64,000 bases of DNA from Streptomyces antioxidans. GTDB lineage: Bacteria > Actinomycetota > Actinomycetes > Streptomycetales > Streptomycetaceae. Made by a program: the position numbers and the translations under genes. The stretch covers positions 1-64,000 of the forward strand of contig NZ_LAKD02000057.1 in NCBI RefSeq assembly GCF_000968685.2, given 5' to 3'. Positions 36,114-44,816 of the stretch are shown here, piece by piece. The notes below the pieces were generated by a model. That model did not search any database and was not told the DNA's origin. It worked only from the letters and a program-made list of their open reading frames with translations. Position 1 is the first letter of the stretch. Each line of letters starts with the position of its first letter.

Positions 36114-37145
36114 TCATGCGACCCCGGCAGGGCGTACGCCCAGGCCGGGACGGTTAGAGAGGCGGACGGTCCCGTCTGTGCCGCCGATGCCCGTCCACGG
36201 ATCGGCCTTGAGCAGGAGGTGCCCGTCAAGGTCGACCCACCGGGCACGGTCGACGAGGTGTACCGCCGGAGCGATGCCCAGGGTGCTGCCCGCCAGACAG
36301 CCCAGCATCAGGTGCGTTCCCGAACCGGCCAGGGCCTCGCTGATCCGCACGGCGGTGCGGATGCCTCCGCACTTGGCCAGTTTGACGTTCACGCCCTGGA
36401 CCTTTCCCGCCAGCCGCAGGGCGTCGTCATATCCCAGGACGTCTTCGTCAGCGATGACCGGGAGCGGAGAGCGTTCGGCGAGCCAGCACAGGTCGTTCCC
36501 GCTGCCGGGGGGCGTGGGCTGCTCCACGGCCTCGGCTCCGGCCTCGGCGTAGTACCCGAGTTCGCTGAGCGCCCGCTCCCGCGTCCAGCCCCCGTTGGCG
36601 TCCAGCAGGAGGCGGGCCCGGGGGGCGCGTTCGCGCACGGCGGCGACGCGGTGGCGGTCCTCGGCCGGGTCAGCCGCGCCGACCTTGACCTTCAGCACGG
36701 AGAAGCCGGCAGCCGTGTACTCCTGGGCCCGGTCGGCGGCCTCGTCGGGAGAGACGATTCCTATCGTCCGCGCGGTGGGAGCGGACGGCGGCCGCGCAGT
36801 CCCCAGCAGCGTGTGCACGCTGACGCCGGCCCGCTGCCCGACCAGGTCGAACAGCGCGCTCTCCACTCCGGCCGCGACGGCGGGGGCCAGCTCTCCGGGA
36901 TCCCAGGCTTCCAGAGCGGTTTCCGGGTCCGGGTAGCGGGCGAGCCGCGGTCCCACCGGCCCCAGCATCCGCAGGATGCGTTCTTTGGTCAGCTCCATAT
37001 AGCGGCTGGTCACGGTCTCACCGCAGCCGCGCATCCCCTGGTGTTCGATGGTTACCGTCACCGCGTCACGGCCCCGCATCACGGAGCGGGAGATGGGAAT
37101 CTCCTCCCGCAGTGCCAGGAAGGTGCTGCTCAAGCTGGTCTTCAC
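36114..37145 (-). CDS. Enolase-superfamily dipeptide epimerase-like enzyme
   Basis: A 343-residue member of the muconate-lactonising/dipeptide-epimerase branch. Family motifs occur in order: Lys-x-Lys in SVLKVKVGA (about 150), metal ligands in LLLDANGGW, AVEQP and VIADEDV, and the second-face Lys in VNVKLAKCGGI, as in L-Ala-D/L-Glu epimerases. The reaction would be 1,1-proton transfer on an alpha-carbon, for example a dipeptide residue. GTG 37145 overlaps the sulfotransferase stop (GTGA). Last gene of a coupled minus-strand run. Confidence 0.85.
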   Translation of the reverse strand: MKTSLSSTFLALREEIPISRSVMRGRDAVTVTIEHQGMRGCGETVTSRYMELTKERILRMLGPVGPRLARYPDPETALEAWDPGELAPAVAAGVESALFDLVGQRAGVSVHTLLGTARPPSAPTARTIGIVSPDEAADRAQEYTAAGFSVLKVKVGAADPAEDRHRVAAVRERAPRARLLLDANGGWTRERALSELGYYAEAGAEAVEQPTPPGSGNDLCWLAERSPLPVIADEDVLGYDDALRLAGKVQGVNVKLAKCGGIRTAVRISEALAGSGTHLMLGCLAGSTLGIAPAVHLVDRARWVDLDGHLLLKADPWTGIGGTDGTVRLSNRPGLGVRPAGVA

Positions 37146-37951
37146 AGCGCTTGTGTCCTCTCGTGCAGCGTGGCCGGGGTGTGCGAGTCCGTCAGTCGCT
37201 GCCAGAGCCTGGCCACCTCCGGCGGTAGGGAGGGCTGCTCGTCTTCCGGGGAGTGGCGCGGCCGTATCGCGGTGAGGTACGCGCCCAGTTCCATCTGGAG
37301 GAAGGCCTCGAGTCGCTGGGTCTCCTCGCCCCGGCAGAGCGCGTCGTAGCGGATGACGCGATAGGTGTCCCGGGGGAGAGTGCGGGCGAAGGCGAGCCAC
37401 TGGGTGTTCCAGTGCGCCCACTTGGCCAGCGCCGCCCGGGTGGACCGCGGGTTCCAGGGGCGGTCGCCGGACCATCGGAGCATGGAGCGTGCCACCTGGT
37501 CCGGGCTCCGGATCAGGACCAGGTAGCGGGCCTCGGGAACCGTGCGTACGAGGTAGTCCAGGCTCAGCAGGTACTCGTTGTACTTCTCCCCCCACCGGGC
37601 ATATCCCCCGTACGCGTCGGAGAGGATGTCGCGCGAGAGGGCCACCGGGTCGGTGACGGCGCCTTCGGCCGCGCGTGCGGACGCGTTGCGAAGCGCCGTC
37701 TCGGCGCGGGCGAGCCATTCCTCGCTGCCGGGTCCTTGGGGCAGCCTGCGGCGCAGGCCGTGAAGGATCTCATCGGCGCGTACGTGCCGTGCGGCCAGAT
37801 CCGCGGAGGTGATCCAGCGTTCCAGCAGGTACAGGAGCTTTCCATTGACGGTGAAGAGCCCGCCGGCATCGCGGAAGGCGTTACCGAGGCTGTGTGCCAG
37901 CGCGGTCGTGCCGGAACGCTGGGCACCGAGGAGGAACACCGGGGCCGTCAT
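37142..37951 (-). CDS. Sulfotransferase
   Basis: A 269-residue PAPS-dependent sulfotransferase-fold protein. The 5'-phosphosulfate loop is FLLGAQRSGTTALAHSLG at the N-terminus, and the 3'-phosphate motif lies in YLVLIRSPDQVARSMLRW. AALAKWAHWNTQWLAF fits the family's central helix. It would transfer sulfate to a hydroxyl or amine of the cluster product. The ATG overlaps the upstream TIM-barrel gene (ATGA) and its end overlaps the epimerase start, so all three are co-expressed. Confidence 0.82.
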   Translation of the reverse strand: MTAPVFLLGAQRSGTTALAHSLGNAFRDAGGLFTVNGKLLYLLERWITSADLAARHVRADEILHGLRRRLPQGPGSEEWLARAETALRNASARAAEGAVTDPVALSRDILSDAYGGYARWGEKYNEYLLSLDYLVRTVPEARYLVLIRSPDQVARSMLRWSGDRPWNPRSTRAALAKWAHWNTQWLAFARTLPRDTYRVIRYDALCRGEETQRLEAFLQMELGAYLTAIRPRHSPEDEQPSLPPEVARLWQRLTDSHTPATLHERTQAL

Positions 37952-38790
37952 GAAGACACCATTTCGCTGAGTCGTCGCATGCATTCCACGCTGGCTTCGA
38001 AACCGTCGGCGGAAAAGTCGCGGCCCCAGGGGACGTCCCGCTGTTCCGGGGACAGGACACGGCCGATGCGCCAGTGGGTCTCCAGGCTCACCCAGCCGCG
38101 GTAGCCGTCCGCGCGCAGTTGGCCGAGGATGTCGGGCCAGGGCACGTCCCCGTCGCCGAGGCGGACGTACTCCTGCTGGCCACGCGGGTCCTTGACATGG
38201 ATGTGCCGGATGAACGGACGCCCGGCCGCGTATTCCGCCGGGTAGGGGGCCTTCGCCCAGCCGCTGAACACGCTGTTCCCGGGGTCCCAGAGGATGCCCA
38301 CGCGCGGGTCGCCCAGGGTTTCCAGGAACTGAAGGGTGTGGTCGATCGTGGGTGTGTTCGTGCGGGTGCCGGTCTCGACCAGGAGGTCGACGCCGGCGGT
38401 GTCGATGCCGCTGAGCAGTTCGGCGACCCTCGGTGCCGCGGCCCTGGGGGCGGGCGCTCCGTCGCGGTAGAACGTGAAGATCCGCATGTGCGGCGCGCCG
38501 AGGGCGGCCGCCGTTCGCAGGGAGTCCTCCAGGACCGTCCTGGCCGCCCGCAGGTCGGCGTCGCTCACGGGGACGGGGCATTTGAAGACCGGCGGGCAGA
38601 GACCGGCCACGCTCAGCCCGTACCGTGCTGCCAGGCCGCGGACCTTGGTGAGCTGGACATCGGTGAGTTGGTGCGGCGGAGTGTCGTCCAGGGAACGGAT
38701 CTCCACTCCGTCGAAGCCGAGCTGCCGGACAGCCGGGAAGACGGTTTCCGGGTCCTGGCCGAGTTCGTCGGTGATGATCGCTAGGCGCAT
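37948..38790 (-). CDS. Xylose isomerase-like TIM-barrel protein
   Basis: A 280-residue sugar phosphate isomerase/epimerase (AP-endonuclease 2 fold). It starts MRLAIITDELGQDPETVFPAVRQLGFDGVEIR. Metal-site residues are visible as LLVETGTRTN (Glu), GILWDPGNSVF (Asp), IRHIHVKDPRG (His/Asp) and WVSLETHW (Glu). Typical activity is ketose/aldose or inositol-type isomerisation or epimerisation; the substrate here is unknown. It lies 16 bases after a second, shorter TIM-barrel gene. Confidence 0.85.
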   Translation of the reverse strand: MRLAIITDELGQDPETVFPAVRQLGFDGVEIRSLDDTPPHQLTDVQLTKVRGLAARYGLSVAGLCPPVFKCPVPVSDADLRAARTVLEDSLRTAAALGAPHMRIFTFYRDGAPAPRAAAPRVAELLSGIDTAGVDLLVETGTRTNTPTIDHTLQFLETLGDPRVGILWDPGNSVFSGWAKAPYPAEYAAGRPFIRHIHVKDPRGQQEYVRLGDGDVPWPDILGQLRADGYRGWVSLETHWRIGRVLSPEQRDVPWGRDFSADGFEASVECMRRLSEMVSS

Positions 38791-38806
38791 GCGGCCTCCT
38801 TGCCGG

Positions 38807-39508
38807 TTACGGGCGCCACCAGGTGTTGATCAGGATCAGGTCTTCCGCGTGGCTGCCGGCGTGTGTCTCCACGGTCACCCGGGCGAGCCGCGGGAGCGCG
38901 GCCAGCAGTGTCCGCGTGGGGCCGGCGTACTGAGCCAGGGGCAGGTGCCGGGTGTCCCGGGGGGATTTCCAGTCGAATCCCTTGACCTGCGCGGCCGGGA
39001 CAAGGGCGCTCAGTTCCCCGGCCGCGTCCAGGGGGTCGGGGGTGATCCGGGCCAGTCCCAGGGTGTCCAGCACGAGCCGTACGCCCATTTCGGTGTGCAA
39101 CGCGGCCAGGGTCTGCGGTGACGCGCCGCCGTCATGGGTCTCCACCAGTACGTTCTCCACGCCGCCCACCCGGTCGGCCAGGGCGCGGACCTGATGCCGC
39201 GTCACCTCCAGCCGATCCGGTGCCATGCAGTGGGGGGCCGCGAATACCTTCACCGGCACACCCGCCCGGAGCGGTGCGTCCCGTGCCGGGTCGAGGGCGT
39301 CGTCCGCAAGGTCTCCGAGGACCACGCCCACCCCGATGAAGGCGATGTCCACCCCGGCGTCGGCGAACGGGGCCAGGCCGTCCGTTTCCCACCGGTGTCC
39401 CTTGCCGCATCGCAGGTCCACCGTGCGGCCGCCGTGCCGCCGGACCAGCGCCGCGAGTTCGGCGCCCGGCAGTTGGGGGGCGCTGGCCGAGGACAGCCCG
39501 GTCAGCAC
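38807..39508 (-). CDS. Short TIM-barrel isomerase-like protein
   Basis: A 233-residue protein related to the xylose isomerase-like fold: VDLRCGKGHRWE, VDIAFIGVGVVLGD, NVLVETHDGG (Glu), VRLVLDTLGLARI (Asp), AAQVKGFDWK, and VTVETHAGSHAEDLILINTWW at the end. It is smaller than its 280-residue neighbour and probably a distinct function. GTG 39508 overlaps the oxidoreductase stop by 7 bases. Substrate unknown. Confidence 0.75.
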   Translation of the reverse strand: MLTGLSSASAPQLPGAELAALVRRHGGRTVDLRCGKGHRWETDGLAPFADAGVDIAFIGVGVVLGDLADDALDPARDAPLRAGVPVKVFAAPHCMAPDRLEVTRHQVRALADRVGGVENVLVETHDGGASPQTLAALHTEMGVRLVLDTLGLARITPDPLDAAGELSALVPAAQVKGFDWKSPRDTRHLPLAQYAGPTRTLLAALPRLARVTVETHAGSHAEDLILINTWWRP

Positions 39509-40461
39509 GGTGTCTCCTGAGTGCGGCACGGCGCCTCCTCGGTCCGGTGGGCGAGTGCCTCGGTCAGCCAGGTGACGCCGCGAGCCCGTACCAGTGAACA
39601 GGCCACGGGCGCTGAGCCGTTCTCGATCGCGTGCGCCATCTCCTCGTACACCCGGCGGCGCAGGGTCGGAGTGGGTTCGACGGGGGATGTCCTCGGTCCG
39701 GTCTCCGTGGTGAGGGTCACCTGTCCGTCCTCGATGACCAGGCGTCTGTCGGGTCCGTAGACAGCGAGGCGCTCCCCGCGGACCGAGGACTCCGCCGAGA
39801 CCGTCATCGACAGTACGGCGCCGCTCTCGAACCGGACGAGGGCTGCGATTCTGCTGTCGATGCCCGGCAGCCGCTCCCGCCGACCGGTCTCCCGTACCTC
39901 CACGGGCGAACCCAGTATCTGGCAGGCGAGGTCCAGGTAGTGGATCCCCAGGTGCGCGAGGATGCCTCCCAGCGCCTCCCGCGGGCGCCCGCGCCATCCG
40001 CGCTGGTGGTAGTGGACGACGGGGCGGTAGCGGGAGACCTCGAGCGCCGCTGTGACCTGGGGGGACCGGAACAGCCCCGTTTCGGTCTCATCGGTCAGCC
40101 GCATCCGGTGCTGAAGCATCACCCCCGTGGGCAGCCCCCGGTCGGTCCCGAGTGAGACGATGGAGTCCAGCTCGTCGACGGTCATCGCGGGCGGCTTTTC
40201 GACAAGCAGCGCCCGGCCGGCACGGAGGACATCGCGCGCCGCTTCCGCGCGGCCCCCAGGCGGAAGGCACAGGGACACCAGACCCACGCGGGGGTCCTGG
40301 AGGAGCCCGGAGAGCGATGCGTACCGCGGCAGCGCCGCCGTATCCGCCGCCGGGTCGGTGTCCACGACGCCCACTAGGCGCAGGCCGGAGGCCGCCTCCA
40401 CCGCCGCGGCGTGCTGCCGCCCGGCGGCCCCGTAACCCACCACTCCTACGCCGACAGCCAT
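39502..40461 (-). CDS. Gfo/Idh/MocA-family oxidoreductase
   Basis: A 319-residue NAD(P)-dependent sugar/cyclitol dehydrogenase. The Rossmann motif GVVGYGAAGRQHAAAVEA lies at residues 6-23 and the catalytic-Lys motif LLVEKPPAMT near 95. GILAHLGIHYLDLACQILG supplies the His-Asp pair common in the family. Such enzymes oxidise secondary alcohols, often C3 of hexosides or inositols, which fits the adjacent isomerases. Its start overlaps the end of the ABC-like gene by 16 bases. Confidence 0.87.
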   Translation of the reverse strand: MAVGVGVVGYGAAGRQHAAAVEAASGLRLVGVVDTDPAADTAALPRYASLSGLLQDPRVGLVSLCLPPGGRAEAARDVLRAGRALLVEKPPAMTVDELDSIVSLGTDRGLPTGVMLQHRMRLTDETETGLFRSPQVTAALEVSRYRPVVHYHQRGWRGRPREALGGILAHLGIHYLDLACQILGSPVEVRETGRRERLPGIDSRIAALVRFESGAVLSMTVSAESSVRGERLAVYGPDRRLVIEDGQVTLTTETGPRTSPVEPTPTLRRRVYEEMAHAIENGSAPVACSLVRARGVTWLTEALAHRTEEAPCRTQETPC

Positions 40462-41027
40462 CCGGCCCGTCCCCCTTCCGGGGTCCGGGCGGTTCCCTGG
40501 CAGTGGGCCGCGTCGGCCGGCAGGGAACCGCCCGCTGCGTCCACCCAGCGCTCGGCGAGCGGCATATCGCTTTCCGGGCGGCCGTGTTCCACGATGACGA
40601 GTGTCGTGACCCGGCGCCGTGGCAGGGCGCCGACCGGGGCCGCTCGGTCGTGCGAAGCGCCCGTGCGGTCGGTGCCGGGCGTCCGGCGCCGGCGCGCATC
40701 GACGACGCATACGGCCGTGCCGGGCGGAGGGGCCATTCCCGGAGGGCGGAGACAGAGCCCTCTGGGCACCGTCGGCCGCACGGGGGCGGTTCGCCCGACG
40801 CGGCCCTGCACGGCGATCCATCCGTAGCGCGCCCTGAGACGGCGGCCGAAGACGAGGAGCAGCGCGGAAGCCGCCGCTCGGGGGGCGCTGAGCGCGACGG
40901 TTTCCCCTTCCTCCAGGGTCAGATTGAGCCCGGGGATCAGAATCCGCTCCGTTCCTTTTCGGCCCACGGCGACAATGAGGTCGCGGATGATGAGGCCCGC
41001 TGACCCATGTGCGGCATGCGCATCCAT
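40446..41027 (-). CDS. Degenerate ABC ATPase-like protein without Walker A
   Basis: A 193-residue protein resembling an ABC ATP-binding domain (GLIIRDLIVAVGRKGTERILIPGLNLTLEEGETVALSA). The expected GxxGxGKS loop is replaced by SAPRAAASALLL, no LSGGQ signature is visible, and a Walker B-like stretch (GTAVCVVDARRRRTP) lacks Glu. A TLVIVEHGRPESDM stretch recalls the H-loop. The length is short for a full domain. ATG 41027 follows GGGAGAAG. It may be a non-catalytic paralogue or an eroding gene; the neat overlap with the next gene argues it is still translated. Confidence 0.6.
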   Translation of the reverse strand: MDAHAAHGSAGLIIRDLIVAVGRKGTERILIPGLNLTLEEGETVALSAPRAAASALLLVFGRRLRARYGWIAVQGRVGRTAPVRPTVPRGLCLRPPGMAPPPGTAVCVVDARRRRTPGTDRTGASHDRAAPVGALPRRRVTTLVIVEHGRPESDMPLAERWVDAAGGSLPADAAHCQGTARTPEGGRAGWLSA

Positions 41028-41108
41028 CGCTTCTCCCGTCGAACTGGCGACGTGCCTCAACTCTGTTGGATGATGGGCCCGTTGCGAGCAGACACCAAGG
41101 AGGTACCC

Positions 41109-41507
41109 ATGACGGAACGAGCCGGTGATTCTTTTAATTTCGCACGGCTGCATCACGTACAACTCGCCATTCCTCCGGGCACCGAGGACAAATGCCGCAG
41201 GTTCTGGGGCGACATTTTGGGAATGACGGAGCTGGAGAAGCCGGCTGTGCTCGCGGCGCGCGGGGGCTGTTGGTTCCGCGGCGGGGGCCTGGAGGTCCAT
41301 CTGGGGGTGGAAAAGGATTTCACTCCCGCGCGTAAAGCCCACCCGGGTATTCTGGTGGAAAATCTCCGCTCACTGGCCGCTCGGCTGGAATCGGCCGAAA
41401 TGCAGGTGATCTGGGACGGAGAGTTCCCCGGACACGAGCGTTTCTACTCATACGACCTCCTGGGGAATCGACTCGAGTTCATGGAGCCGCACGGTCGTCA
41501 GGAGTGA
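41109..41507 (+). CDS. Glyoxalase/VOC-family protein
   Basis: A 132-residue vicinal-oxygen-chelate protein. FARLHHVQLAIPPGTEDKCRRFWGDILGM gives the first metal His, GGGLEVHLGVEK the second, and ERFYSYDLLGNRLEFMEP the terminal Glu. Such proteins are isomerases, dioxygenases or resistance proteins. ATG 41109 has AAGGAGG 7 bases upstream. It is the only plus-strand gene inside the minus-strand cluster, divergent from the ABC-like gene and overlapping the MFS gene tail-to-tail by 29 bases. Confidence 0.87.
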   Translation: MTERAGDSFNFARLHHVQLAIPPGTEDKCRRFWGDILGMTELEKPAVLAARGGCWFRGGGLEVHLGVEKDFTPARKAHPGILVENLRSLAARLESAEMQVIWDGEFPGHERFYSYDLLGNRLEFMEPHGRQE

Positions 41508-42858
41508 GGGGAGAGTGCCCGGCGGGAGGCGCGGTGTGCGCCTCCCGTGAGCCCCGTGAGCGCGCGGCCTGCTCGGGCGCTGCCTCGGCCGGGCCCGCTG
41601 CGTCGGCCGGACCGGACTCCAGCGGGCGTGCGAGCCGGGTGCTCTGCGCCCACCTCGCCGCCGGCGGTGAGGCGAGCGCGCATGCGCTGAAGGCGAGGGC
41701 GAGGATGCCCCATCCGGGCCCCTCCCAGCCGACAACGGCGGTGGCCACGACCGGTCCGAGCACATCACGCCCGACGTTGGTCAGGCTGAAGAATGCCTGG
41801 TAGTCGGGAAGCCGCCCCTCAGGCGGGAGGGCGTAGGACACCCCCCAGGCCCCGGCCGCCTGCCATACCTCCCCGAGCGTGTGTATCACGACTCCGCACA
41901 GCAGCAGGACAGAGGCCGTCACAGCGCCTCCGGCCGCTCCCGCCCAGTAGGCCAGGCAGCCCGCCGCCAGCGCGTAGCCGCTCCTGCGCAGGGCCCGGGC
42001 GCCACCGTGCAGGTCACCGGTCCCCCGGCTGGCCCATACCTGGAGGAGTACACACATCACGGTGTTGACCAGGATCAGCACCGCCACCAGCGAACGCGGC
42101 GCCGCGGTGTGCTGTGCGACCCAGAGCGGCAGTCCGACGAAGAGCAGTGCGTCGCGCATGCACAACACCAGGGTCAGCGCCGTAACGACGATGAACGGCA
42201 GGTCCCGGAGCACGCTCGAACGGCGGCCGTCCCTCGTGCGTTCCGTGAACTTCTGGTCCAGTCGCCGGGGAAGCCGGGCGGCGGCCAGTGCCGTCGCCAC
42301 GTACGACAGCGCGTTTCCCGCGATCAGGATGAGGAAGGGCGTCAGGGCGGACAGGTGCATCAGCAGGCCGGAGAACGTCACGCCTACGGAGAAGCCGCCG
42401 TTGTTCGCGCTGCGCGTGAACGCCTGGAGACGCGCCGTCTCCTCGCCCGAAGCGGCCGCGGCGGCCAGCACGTTGCGGCAGACCTGCCCCGAACGTCCGG
42501 CGAAGATCGCCAGGATGACCAGCGGCAGGTAGAGCGCGAAGGTGGTGACGAAACTGTAGGAGATGACCACGGCCGTTTGCAGGACGCTGAAGGCGATCAG
42601 TGTCCGGCGCGCGCCATATCGCCGTATGACACGGCCGATCACCGAGCTGCCGAAGAGCCCGATGATGCCGGCCGTGGACATCCCCAGGGCGAGCTGCGCC
42701 GTTGGGATGCCCACTTCCTGGCTGAAGTACAGGATGTTGGCCGGCATCCACAGGCCGGTGCCGACGGAGTTGACGAACGAGCCGAACACCAGCAGCCGGC
42801 CAGGGCCGGACGGAAGCCCTTGCCAGGAGAAGCGGGAGCCGTGACTCGTCCTCACCAT
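41479..42858 (-). CDS. MFS transporter
   Basis: A 459-residue major-facilitator protein with about 12 predicted membrane helices; GRVIRRYGARRTLIAF is the cytosolic loop 2-3 motif A equivalent. LILIAGNALSYVATALAAARLP and FIVVTALTLVLCMRDALLFVGLPLWVA are typical helices. It probably exports the cluster product. Its start overlaps the end of the adenylate-forming enzyme by 7 bases. The C-terminus is Ala/Pro-rich and overlaps the VOC gene on the other strand. Confidence 0.9.
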   Translation of the reverse strand: MVRTSHGSRFSWQGLPSGPGRLLVFGSFVNSVGTGLWMPANILYFSQEVGIPTAQLALGMSTAGIIGLFGSSVIGRVIRRYGARRTLIAFSVLQTAVVISYSFVTTFALYLPLVILAIFAGRSGQVCRNVLAAAAASGEETARLQAFTRSANNGGFSVGVTFSGLLMHLSALTPFLILIAGNALSYVATALAAARLPRRLDQKFTERTRDGRRSSVLRDLPFIVVTALTLVLCMRDALLFVGLPLWVAQHTAAPRSLVAVLILVNTVMCVLLQVWASRGTGDLHGGARALRRSGYALAAGCLAYWAGAAGGAVTASVLLLCGVVIHTLGEVWQAAGAWGVSYALPPEGRLPDYQAFFSLTNVGRDVLGPVVATAVVGWEGPGWGILALAFSACALASPPAARWAQSTRLARPLESGPADAAGPAEAAPEQAARSRGSREAHTAPPAGHSPLTPDDRAAP

Positions 42859-44198
42859 GCGACGGTTTCCCCCACCGCATGGCGGCCGATGGCCTGCTGG
42901 GTGGCCAGGAGCTGGAAGTGGGGCGCCTTTCCCGTCCGGGTCGCCAGCTCCTCCAGAGCCACGGCACGGACCCGCACATCACAGCGGTGCATCGCCGCCG
43001 ACAGCTCCTTGACCAGCCGCTCCTCCAGGTCCGCCGCCTGCCGCGGATCACGCGGAGCGATGAGTGCCTCCAGCCGGCCCGGCTCCTCCTGCCGCACCTG
43101 CCAGCGGTCCAGCGGCTGCCGCTCCAGCACCAGGCGGAGTGGTTTGACCCCGACCAGCGCCCCGCCGGCATCGACGACCAGGCCGCGCTGCCGCCCCTCA
43201 AGGCCCGTGATCCGCGCATGCGCCCGGCCGCACGGACAGCCGTCGCGCAGCACCTCGCCACAGTCACCGGGCCGGTAGCGAAGCAGGCTCATCGCCCGGT
43301 TGACAAGAGAGCTGATGAGTAACTGGGAGTGTTCATCCGTACCGATGTCCACGCGTTCCTCATCGAAGTGGTACGTGCCCGGCTGCTCGGGGCACTCCCA
43401 CGCGACCCGGCCGAACTCCTGCAACCCGTAGACATCCCGGTGCGGGCAGTCGAAGCCGGCGGAGATGGCCTCGCGGGTGCTCCGGTCCAGAGTGTCACCG
43501 TGCGTCAGCACCATGCGCGGGGTGGGCAGATGGAGCAGTCCCTCGCGCTGCCGGATCAGGGCCAGCAGCACCTCCAGAGGCTGGCCCCACACCATGTGCG
43601 GGCGGAAGTCGGCGCAGAGCCGGTCCACGAAGGCGGTGTCGGACGGGCCCATGGTCGCCACGTTGATCCGCAGGACGGTCGCGGCACCGAAGTGCGGCAG
43701 CGTCTCGAAGGCTGTGGGGGAATGCCGGGTATCGGCAGTCAGCCGCAGCACCCGGAGTCCCGGTTCCAGGCCGTACGCACTGAGCATGCGCAGGTTCGAG
43801 GCGGTCGCCTCAGCCAGGAGCGAGGCGTCGTGGGCGATGGCCACCGGCTCGCCGGTGGTGCCGGAGGTGCGCACGCGCAGCTCGTCCCACTCGTCCACCA
43901 ATCCGGTGCGCAGCGATTCCGGTGCCTCGCGCAGTGTCGTCTTCTCCAGTACGGGCAGTTCGCCGAGTACCGTTTCGGCCGTATCCGGGGAGAGGTCCCG
44001 GCCGGTGAGCAACGGCGCGAAGTGGTCCGTCGACACGGCCCTGGCCAGGGAATCCGTGAGCCGGTCCCGGCGGAATCCGTCCAGGAGGGGCCGGTCCCGC
44101 GGAGTGACGTCGTACAGCTCCTGAAACAGCTGCCACCCTTCGGCGACACCAATAGTCGTACGGAGGCTCTGGTTGTGCCACCACTTGTGCCCGGACAT
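42852..44198 (-). CDS. PaaK-like adenylate-forming enzyme
   Basis: A 448-residue AMP-binding protein of the phenylacetate-CoA ligase (PaaK) branch. The P-loop is RVRTSGTTGEPVAI, followed by VYGLQEFGRVAWECPE, LLRYRPGDCGEVL and CGRAHARITGLEGR. It activates a carboxylate as acyl-AMP, possibly onto CoA or an amine. ATG 44198 has AAAGGG 8 bases upstream; the frame is open to 44246. It is the first large gene after the 10-codon ORF and hairpin, and is coupled to the MFS gene. Confidence 0.85.
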   Translation of the reverse strand: MSGHKWWHNQSLRTTIGVAEGWQLFQELYDVTPRDRPLLDGFRRDRLTDSLARAVSTDHFAPLLTGRDLSPDTAETVLGELPVLEKTTLREAPESLRTGLVDEWDELRVRTSGTTGEPVAIAHDASLLAEATASNLRMLSAYGLEPGLRVLRLTADTRHSPTAFETLPHFGAATVLRINVATMGPSDTAFVDRLCADFRPHMVWGQPLEVLLALIRQREGLLHLPTPRMVLTHGDTLDRSTREAISAGFDCPHRDVYGLQEFGRVAWECPEQPGTYHFDEERVDIGTDEHSQLLISSLVNRAMSLLRYRPGDCGEVLRDGCPCGRAHARITGLEGRQRGLVVDAGGALVGVKPLRLVLERQPLDRWQVRQEEPGRLEALIAPRDPRQAADLEERLVKELSAAMHRCDVRVRAVALEELATRTGKAPHFQLLATQQAIGRHAVGETVAW

Positions 44199-44231
44199 TC
44201 CTGAACCCTTTCCCGGTAACTGCGAGGGTGC

Positions 44232-44268
44232 CCGGGGGCAGCGCACGAAGATGTCGCGCCGCCCCCGG
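44232..44268 (-). terminator. Strong hairpin between tiny ORF and ligase gene
   Basis: Arms 44232-44244 and 44256-44268 form 13 pairs with one G-T wobble around an 11-base loop. It lies 23 bases after the tiny ORF stop and 34 bases before the ligase start, with no T-run. It may act as an attenuator, a partial terminator or an mRNA-stabilising end for the upstream short message. Confidence 0.7.
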
Positions 44269-44291
44269 TGTCTCGCGCTGGATTCTCAGCC

Positions 44292-44324
44292 TCAGAAGGT
44301 GGCCTCAGCGGTCTCGAACGACAT
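44292..44324 (-). CDS. 10-codon ORF with strong ribosome site (leader or precursor peptide)
   Basis: On the minus strand GGGAGGAGGTG lies 6 bases before ATG 44324. The ORF encodes MSFETAEATF followed by TGA at 44292-44294. It precedes a 13-bp hairpin and the PaaK-like/MFS operon. The ribosome site is among the best in the window, far better than expected by chance. Either it is a translated leader controlling downstream transcription, or it is itself a substrate: five-residue RiPP precursors (MRYYH of biarylitides) show such genes exist. No homologue is recognised. Confidence 0.6.
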   Translation of the reverse strand: MSFETAEATF

Positions 44325-44816
44325 TTTGATACACCTCCTCCCGATGATCGGTGAAGGAACTCGAGCGATTCCGAATAGCGTGGAATCCGAGGAATAAACC
44401 AGGCCGTTGACCTCAGTCTGGTTTCACCCGCGGGCCGTACCAACTTGCTTGTCCAGTAGGCCAGTTGGGCGCCTCGAGCAGAGGATGCTACAGCGCCGCC
44501 ATGGCCCGCACAATACCGTGGAACTTCTCGGGTGAACTGAGGAAAGTTTGACCGCATGTCGTTTTTTGGCCTATATGCCCCGGGCTTCGGTAGTCGGTGC
44601 GGAATTACGCTCTTACCGTGACTCGCAGGTCAGGATAGTTTTGCTCATAAAGCCAATTGCGGAGCCGGTGAAATGGCGCACCGGGATTGATGGACAGTCC
44701 GCGTGCTGGTTACAGTCTGACTTGGCGACTCCGCCGCAATATCAAGATCCTTTGCTCTTCGCCCCATCACATCGGATCCGTACGCCTGTCGTGCCCGCCT
44801 ACGTGAGGAGCAGGAA
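44325..44816 (-). other. Divergent intergenic region of the metabolite cluster
   Basis: 492 bases, visibly more A/T-rich than its surroundings, separating the tiny ORF/ligase operon from the Ldh-family gene. No gene is supported; frames across it are out of register with known families. It should hold promoters for both directions. An inverted repeat GATTCC-N9-GGAATC (44367-44387) sits 43 bases upstream of the tiny ORF start and is a candidate operator. Confidence 0.5.
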
